DNA of 64,000 nucleotides from Trichostrongylus colubriformis. Taxonomy: Eukaryota > Nematoda > Chromadorea > Rhabditida > Trichostrongylidae. Position 1 is the first letter of the stretch. Every line of letters starts with the position of its first letter. This document shows positions 57,257-64,000 of the stretch, in pieces. The position numbers and the translations under genes were made by a program. The notes under the pieces are model-generated. The model made no database searches, was not told where the DNA came from, and saw nothing but the letters and a program-made list of their open reading frames with translations. The stretch covers positions 8,020,509-8,084,508 of the forward strand of contig OZ022257.1 in assembly GCA_963978905.1 (NCBI GenBank), read 5' to 3'.

Positions 57257-59914
57257 TCATACAGCGGAACTTCCTGGAGGGGGAGGAAGCAATGGCACAC
57301 TACCACCCACTGGAGCAGGTTGTGGACGTGATCGAGCAGGTAACGGTTGACCATCCGGCCCTTTCTTCTAAAAAAAGGGATATTTTTCAAGTTCGTATAC
57401 ACCCGATTACTAAAAAAATATTCCAGGCTATGTTCGTCATATGGCAATCATAAACAGAGTTTTCCATAATAAACTCACACCAATGTTAATAGAGATTGTT
57501 TGACCTTCTTTGAACGCCAAATCGAGACTTGGCTGTGAAACATTTTTTTGCTGCTCAAGCTCAGTTGATTTCTCAATGTATTTGAAGTGATCCTGCAAAA
57601 TTTGCAGATACAGGCTATGGGCTCTCCTGAAAACCGCTTTCGAAGAATTGTGTGATCGATAAGGTAGTATACCTGCAGAGCCACGTTCAGATCGAACGAA
57701 TCTCCTCGATCAGCGAAGCCACAACCGACGAACGCCGTCTGACCCGCGTCATTTTTCAGCCGAATAACGAAGTATCGTGATGAATCCGTGACTGGCTCAA
57801 TACATACACCCGGAAAGGCATCAATAGGACACTTGGCGTAGAGTGCACCTGAAGTTATTGATCATTAATGGTTTCTCATTCCTCCCCTGAAATGATGGAC
57901 ACAAGCTTATATCATCAGCAATATTTGAGGCTGAGTGTATTTCACAACAGATATTAATTTTGGTGCTATCGCAATGAGGGGGGGGGGGATCTCACTACTG
58001 GACCCTATTTTTACAGCCAAGAAGAGGAAAGAAGCCTTTTCCTTCCTCCTTTTGGCTTAGGCAAAAGTATACGCCTCAGTGCAGATTGACCCCTCTAGGA
58101 TGCTTATATAAGGAACTTTTTACAAGATGCCCCCCTCATTGCGATAGTACCTTAATTTTCTTCACAGCAAAAGCAGGTTAAGAGCACATAGCTTCTAGCT
58201 TAACATTTTACGGGAAAAAAACGCAATAGTAACCGCAAACATCGCATTGAGATGGAAGACCTTTTACGTCAGCTTCATGTGTAAGCTGTACGGCAAACTA
58301 TCATTCAAAATCACATGTTACGATGATACAATAAATTAAATGCAAAAAAGACAAGCAGCCGCACCTTCGAAACAAAAAAACAATAAATGAAGGCAAATCA
58401 GCACGAGGTGATTAACTTGTTCACACGCGTTAATTCAGGTGGTTAGAACTCCACTACAACCGTTTCATGGGAGTACATGTTCTTCAGTCGGCAGCGTTTT
58501 AGGCGATCACGCGATCACATAATCGATACGTATCCCTGCCTTTCCGCCCGTCGCCTGATTGGCTTATCGCTTGAATCAAACTGAACTCTGAACGAAGCCA
58601 AAGTCTGAAAACCCGTTCGCTGTCTTCCAACTACACAAATGATGTAATAGATACAAACCATCATTCTGCACATGAGAGAAAAAAGGAAGTTGCATTAAGC
58701 AGAAAACATCGAGGAAGTACAATAGCGCGCTCCAATAGCATATACCACGCGGGTCGCGCGATCGCCTGAATCGCGAACTATGTATGAACAACCCCTGTGC
58801 AAGCACATTGACTGCTTGATCATACCCCATGTTTGATTAGGCAGAGAATGCTTCTACAAAGGAACCGTCATAAACAGAAAGGCCTGACAAGACAATATCA
58901 TCTTGTCCACAACAACAATACAAGGTCATGCGTCAACAGGGTAGGAAGACATGAGAATGACGGCAGATGACACACAGCGGAAGGATGAGAGTCCCGCCAA
59001 TTGAGTAACTTCAGACTTTTTTTCGATTTCGCGGTGTGATGAATCCGCACGCGAAGATATGGATGGCATTGCAGAATATCAAGGGCGCAAAATCGGGTGC
59101 GAGAGAAACATCCCAATATCGCGAAATTGCGAAAACGTCAACCCTACGAAGTTACGGACCCCTGTCATGAGGAAAAAATTTGTAATGGATATTCATCACT
59201 GAGAACGACGACGGTGGGCCACGTGTCTATCAAAGGACTACGTGTGCATGAAGCGACCCAGAGCGACTCTGGCCTAGTGGCCCAAAATTTCCAGATATTC
59301 TGCCAGCACTATCTGAGAGCTGTGCTTTACACAACAGAGTCCCACAAGATAAAATGAGTTTCGGCGATGACATGACGATACAGGGGGCGTAGAGTCCGTG
59401 ACATGTTGATTTACCTGTTGATTTGTCCTCTAATCGTAGTTCCAGTCGTTTACCAATTGCGACCAATTTCATACGCCCAGTCCAATCAGGTGCATCCAAT
59501 TTCCAGTCTGCAGCCCTACAAAAAAAGAGTGAATAAATTCAGGAAAACTGAACCCATGAAAGCACTTCTCAGCAATTCAGGACGATTCGTCAGGCCGCGT
59601 TCATACTTTGCGCACTGACGGCGACGGCGTCGGTGCGCAAAGTATGAACGGGGCCTTAAGAGATGGGAACGAAAAAACAAAATTAGAAATCACAGAAGTA
59701 TACAAAGTGGACAAATTATGTGCCTTGTAAATTGCATCTCACAGACTAATCAAAGACTAATGAGCGGAAAGAAGAACAAATAAAGTCTCTGGGTTAGCTA
59801 ACTATACCGCAAGAAACATACTTACTTATGTCCCCGATTCGTTCCAAGAGGAGGTATCCTATATACAAATATTTCTGGTTTAACCAATGAAACGCTCTCG
59901 TACTCCTCGTCCAT
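57257..59914 (-). CDS. NECAP: NECAP, adaptin-ear-binding coat-associated protein
   Basis: Exons 59914-59826, 59515-59415, 57848-57673, 57592-57479 and 57367-57257 agree in phase and give about 196 residues. The PHear domain is complete: [119 protein letters not shown] and [16 protein letters not shown], then [19 protein letters not shown] and [17 protein letters not shown] binds the AP-2 adaptor and helps build or recycle clathrin coats at the plasma membrane. Human NECAP is about 275 residues and continues with a WxxF tail. Here the frame stops after the LLPPPPG motif, so a short form or a missed downstream exon is likely. The donor used for exon 4 is GTGAGT; the overlapping GTGTGA breaks phase. 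Confidence 0.93.
57970..58110. repeat. Poly-G run with a CCTAAGCC-family module in NECAP intron 3
   Basis: GAGGGGGGGGGGATCTCACT is followed by CCTTCCTCCTTTTGGCTTAG and GCAAAAGTATACGCCTCAGT. The same order (TTGAGGCTTAGG, AAAAGTATACGCCTGAATGT) appears at 51805-51840, so the two are copies of one dispersed element. Confidence 0.55.
58754..58782. repeat. Inverted counterpart of the 20.5 kb repeat
   Basis: TCGCGCGATCGCCTGAATCG followed by CGAACTATG is the exact inverse of 20547-20575. It is in NECAP intron 2. A weaker mate (TTTTAGGCGATCACGCGATC) lies near 58498, suggesting a foldback of about 280 bases. Confidence 0.6.
59592..59656. repeat. Minimal family A palindrome
   Basis: AGGCCGCGTTCATACTTTGC then GCACTGACGG, a short GC-rich centre, and GCGCAAAGTATGAACGGGGC CT. 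The entire unit is 65 bases: two family A ends joined almost directly. It lies in NECAP intron 1, about 75 bases upstream of exon 59515-59415. Confidence 0.85.
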
Positions 59915-60248
59915 TCTCGTCCCAATCCTGGAAAAAACAGTTCAATGTTTGTTTTACCTGCTATGTCACGGTATGCGCAGCAATCGACGCCCATAATGAT
60001 ATTCGATTCTAACAAACGATGAAAGAACAATGAAAAACATTTCTGCAAATAGCACGACCACTCAAAAATTGAGGAGGGACTGTCGAGATGGACACGATGA
60101 CGCGAAGAACACAGTCATCCATTTTGTTCGGATTCGCAATGTCCCACGTAAGTGCTGTCTGCAGCTTAAGAGCAATTAAATTCGTGTATCACCCTTAATG
60201 GTGTACTGAAAGCATCAAAGAGTAGACGCCATGTTCGACTCTCTATGA

Positions 60249-60344
60249 ACCTCGGCACGGTCACCTCTGGTCACGTATATCGACCCCTTTAGGTTGCCAA
60301 TCCTAAAGGGGTCGATATACGTGACCAGAGGTGACCGTGCCGAG
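60249..60344. repeat. Perfect 44 bp-arm palindrome
   Basis: CCTCGGCACGGTCACCTCTG through GACCCCTTTAGG is followed by the 8-base spacer TTGCCAAT and then the exact inverse. No mismatch is seen over 44 bases per arm. It does not share ends with families A-D. Confidence 0.95.
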
Positions 60345-62494
60345 GTCCTGACAATCACGCGGGAACTCGCCCCTTATACAAGATTAGCTTTTCAAACGGG
60401 ACTCTGACCTCATTTATTCCGGTATTCTTGTCGGTGGCAGTCGATCTTGTGGACTGGTGAAGGTACGGTGTTTTTCGCTAGTATTTGCGGGTGTTCTAGG
60501 GAGAGATCGAATTTCGGAAAGGTATGCCTGAGATATTTGGTCGGGTAGTCATGACTTGACTTTTCTCCCTCTTTTAGGCTCCGAAGAAGGCGAACTCGCC
60601 GAAACGTCAGCCGATAAAGAATTGTTAACAACCTCGAGGCAGTTGAACACTAAATACTACATCAAAGAGTAGTTGAGAAGGGAAATGTTGTGAACTTTCC
60701 ATTCTCATCTACTCTCGCAAGTAACTTTCGCAGAAACGCGGTTGTGCATGTTTCTCCCGAATGTATCACACAGTGTATATCACGTGCTTAGTGGCACCTT
60801 ATCAATGGTAAGCAACCCAATTATAGACAGTGGTGTGGTAAGGGTTAAGTGGGCAAAGATGGGCTTTGTAAACTGAGCCCACAGACTATAAGTGACGCAG
60901 ATCCAAGTGAAAAGCGTGCTCCTGATATTTAGAGGCATCGTTTTCAACAGGCTCGCCATCCTCAGCATGATCCTCCTCCCAAGGTCGACTATTAGAACGA
61001 TAACCGAGGCAAAGAGTGATAAGTACGACAGCAGAGTGCTAGCAATTGTTTCGCATAAACGCCGTATCGATTAAAATCACATGGAGCCTCAAGTATCCGC
61101 TTTTGTGGTGAATACGTCCACTGATCAGTATCAAAGGTTGGAGTGAACGACACAACCGAATTACCCCTACCACAGACTTTGAGTGAAAATCAAGTGAAAG
61201 CAAGGAGTTAACGGGTTTCGCCAAAACCTACAACAACGGCTTCCCGGAATTTGATGGATGGATGAGGGACGAGCAAAATATTTCGGTATACCAGTGTAGT
61301 AACTGTGCTGAAGTCGAAGACTGCGTAAAGATCATATAATAATAAACAAATAACACAGAAAAGATTGAGTCGGTAATCGAAGATCGATTTCGTCATTATG
61401 ACGTTTGTGAGAAGTGCACACGAAAAACAAACCCATTCATATATACAAGCCTTTAGCATATAATAGATCACTATTATATGTACACGGCAAGAATCCATCA
61501 GAGAATGGCGAATCACAAGGAATTCTGATGGTTTAATTAGCGAAACGATTTTGTTGCAACTGGGACTAGTTCGCGGTTGGCGCACATGTTCTGTGACTAC
61601 GGTCTGTACGCCGAACATCCGCTGTTTTTTATTCGGGTCCAATCAAGATCCGGAATATCCTATATGTACTTTTTTCATGAATATGTATGTTGCTGGTCTA
61701 TGTAGTAAGCTATGTATATTGGCACGCTCAGCCTTGACTCTGCGTTCACCATATAAGCCAGCTATTTCTGTTTTTTCAATATGTGATGCTGTGGTGACAT
61801 TGTTAAAATGAAGTATAAATGATTTTGGATAGTCAGATTTCTGGAGATGATTAGACAAGACTATGGGTTACGCGCGCTCTTGTTAGATGACTCATCTTGG
61901 TAACAGAAGCTTACTAATGAGGCGTAACGTAGTTCACACTATATTTTATATGCTATGCTTATATTTCTCCGAAAATTAGCTTAAAATCTGGTTGTAATCA
62001 CTGACATCTAAACTGATATGTAAACATTTTTTTTGGAATCATGATGGTTGTCCTTGATGATATTTCGCCCGCAGCTGAATGCATACAGGTGGTCAGGGGT
62101 GTATATCATTAGGACAGAATTTCGCATTGCGACACGCGATGCCTCAAGCGCGAGTTGATGCGGTCGGTTGGGACTCCGATCTGGAAGCCATGGGCTGATG
62201 TGAGATTACTTTGAAGGAGCGGACCATAGCAATGTTCGCAGTCACACGCGATAAAACAACTTGCACTTGCCACGCCGTCGTCGCGTGCGGTCGTCGCAAT
62301 CTTGACCTATCACCTTTATTTGACTGTATGGCATAAATCGAAAATGGCGTTACAATTGAAGCATTGGCAGCATTTTTTTCTGAATGTTTGTTTGCGGGGA
62401 TCGCCGTAGTCGATGAACTAGCGAAATATCGAAAGCTCAAAAGGAGCTTGAAAGCTTTGCAGTCATTTCCCTGAAGCCACTTGGGTGCAGACTG

Positions 62495-63218
62495 ACAGGG
62501 GGTGCCAAAAAATTAAAGTGTTTTTGCTCACGGCTCAGATCCGCCTAGTATACAAAACATAGTAAAACGAAAAAGAAAAAAGTATCGGGGCAAAATATTC
62601 CTGAAATGTTCTTCTAGAAGCAGAATCAAGCTGTGGCTCACTACGTTCACCTTCATAAAAATATGGGGCCTTCAGTTGGCGCAGTCGGGCTTCAGAGCAC
62701 ATACGGTATCAAGGTCTGCTTAAAACAGTGGAGCCAGATTCCATGGTATGTCTTTTGTGTGAAGCTTCCTAAGGACTAACCCTCCGGTTTGTGGAAGGCG
62801 CTGCTATGATCTGAAGTGTCATTTTTCATGCCTCAAACCTGCCTCCGGAGGGCTTTCAGTGGTAATGGCACGTTCTGGCTCTTGGAAAAGAAGGATGTTG
62901 GGATCCCGGTGAAAACGGTTTGTTCAAGGACACCACCCAATCAGAATCCCCTCTGGTACCCAGAGTGAACGGACCTTAACAAGGTTGTGAATGAGGGCGA
63001 CGAAGTTTCTGATTTTGCCCAGTTGAGGTGACACATCTTGTTCACTCGGAACAAGCAACCGTTCCTGCTCGTGAAGAAGGCTGTGACGGAGAACAGTGAT
63101 AGAGTGAGGTCTGCTCTTCACTTTGGAGATGGACACCTGGTCAGAATTTGCTGAAGTTCGACTAAAGTGGGGTTGAAAGTGAAGGAGAAAAATTACATTA
63201 TGTTTTGGCACCCCCTGT
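62495..63218. mobile_element. Tc1/mariner-like element remnant
   Basis: The ends ACAGGGGGTGCCAAAA and TTTTGGCACCCCCTGT are inverse copies, enclosing about 720 bases. The interior has only broken short frames, the longest on the minus strand at 63232-62924, so no transposase is functional. The ends resemble those of Tc1-type elements. A cut-off copy of the right half lies at bases 1-109. Confidence 0.7.
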
Positions 63219-63629
63219 AGTTTAGGGGGCACTCACTCTCGTGCTGTCATTCCTCACGAAACTGCTCCACAATTATCAGTTTTTCCATTCAAGTGCATAT
63301 TTTTACCCAAGCTTTACTAGAGGGGGAGGGGGAAGGGGTAGGAGCTTCTCCCAAAGTAAGGTTTAGGCTAGAAGCCAAGACAGTTATAGTGCCGAACGGC
63401 ACTCACAGTGGAGTGTTCCGCTCTCCCACTAACATTAGCGCCATCAACTGATTTCCCAGTGATTTAGTTTCTGGAACCTCTCTTCGAAAAAGTATCTACT
63501 GAAATAGCTCTCATGAGCTCTAATTTGAATATGTTGCAGTACATTTGCTTTGGTTCAATATACTTTGCGAATCCTGTCATTATATGATTTTACTCGTGTG
63601 CGTATGATTTAGATTTTGCATTTCTCAGA

Positions 63630-63853
63630 ATGGACGGGTCATCAGTGGCTAGTACGAAGGACACAGCTGGTGAGAGTAGTGACACAGCGTCTACCAGCTA
63701 CCAGCCATGTGGGTCCTTATTGTCTTCATCTTGTATCTAATTAATTGGTTTTGTGTTGGTGCCGATTCCAGTTCCTGAAATGAGCGCCGAGCAAGAGTTC
63801 TTCCTTTATGAGCTCGAAACGACGGATTCTGGTAGCATAGGACTGGTGCTCAG
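63630..63853 (+). CDS. First exons of an unknown gene running off the right edge
   Basis: Exon 1 (63630-63669) follows the acceptor-like TTTCTCAG directly before ATG, as expected for a spliced-leader gene, and reads MDGSSVASTKDTA. Exon 2 (63772-63853) follows GATTCCAG and reads PEMSAEQEFFLYELETTDSG and SIGLVLR, ending at a GTTTGG donor. The phases fit. No domain can be assigned from 41 residues, and the rest lies outside the window. Confidence 0.55.
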
Positions 63854-64000
63854 GTTTGGTCGCATTATTCGCTTTTCACATCAAGCAAATCCCCATTGAC
63901 CGGTTCACGAGCTCATCAATTTCACTAATGTTCGAGACACTTAACTGATCCTCAGGGTTGAGGGCATACTACAAAACTGGGTCATAGGTTCATTAATCCA

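Larger units (their letters stand above)
59915..63629. other. Intergenic region between NECAP and the right-edge gene
   Basis: Upstream sides of two divergent genes. It contains the perfect palindrome at 60249-60344. At 60560-60630, CCGAAGAAGGCGAACTCGCC GAAACGTC is a motif I associate with retroelement tails. An AT-rich minus-strand open frame at 61208-61642 has no recognisable domain. A Tc1-like element occupies 62495-63218. No exon is supported. Confidence 0.45.

Noticed and set aside
61208..61642. 144-codon minus-strand frame with hydrophobic stretches
   Set aside because: AT-rich composition, mixed low-complexity hydrophobics, no splice context and no receptor motif; probably a chance frame.

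Overview
The window looks like nuclear DNA of a rhabditid/strongylid nematode (hookworm-like). Every recognisable gene is split into short exons (about 55-235 bases). The introns obey GT-AG with nematode-style acceptors (TTTTCAG, TTTTTAG). The best protein matches by eye are to animal housekeeping genes in their nematode form, and the DNA between genes is packed with small inverted-repeat elements. I saw no bacterial operons, CRISPR arrays or rRNA. All gene models here were joined by hand from reading frame, splice sites and intron phase, and none has been compared with a database.

Genes from left to right: the last exon of an unknown + strand gene (about 296-532); a five-exon minus-strand coiled-coil protein, probably dynactin p24-like (802-3239); Asterix/WDR83OS, a PAT-complex subunit (+, 5257-7758), with a dead mariner element in its second intron; a WWOX/DHS-like short-chain dehydrogenase (minus, 9540-15073, first exon not found); proteasome lid subunit Rpn9/PSMD13 (+, 26625-32682), whose 2.9 kb fourth intron holds an uninterrupted SR-protein reading frame; the GPI inositol acyltransferase PIGW (minus, 36873-42126); the proteoglycan linker galactosyltransferase SQV-2/B3GALT6 (minus, 43984-47110); the C-terminal end of an unrecognised gene (minus, 48830-49290); the tail-anchored ER ubiquitin-conjugating enzyme UBE2J2 (minus, 49856-52259); a small two-exon unknown gene (minus, 53742-54130); a second UBE2J-type gene that stops after the catalytic half (minus, 55279-55785); the clathrin adaptor accessory protein NECAP (minus, 57257-59914); and the first exons of an unknown + strand gene at the right edge (63630-63853+).

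The region from about 15 to 26.6 kb, and the gaps near 3.2-5.2, 7.8-9.5, 33-36.8, 42.2-44, 47.1-48.8 and 60-63.6 kb, have no convincing gene. They carry at least four families of foldback/MITE-like elements, a 1.39 kb palindrome with TA flanks, mariner and Tc1-like remnants, an RTE-like retrotransposon tail, and a 139-base tandem array set between long inverted repeats.

The genes are not an operon-like pathway. Several act in the secretory and endomembrane system: Asterix in membrane-protein insertion, UBE2J2 in ER degradation, PIGW in GPI anchors, SQV-2 in glycosaminoglycan linkers and NECAP in clathrin coats. The order PIGW - SQV-2 - UBE2J2 recalls a C. elegans chromosome II neighbourhood (Y110A2 clones, from memory), so the right half may be a conserved block. 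The strongest unusual signals are the giant palindrome, the nested SR frame with no ATG, the half-copy of the E2 gene, and the graded set of foldback elements.
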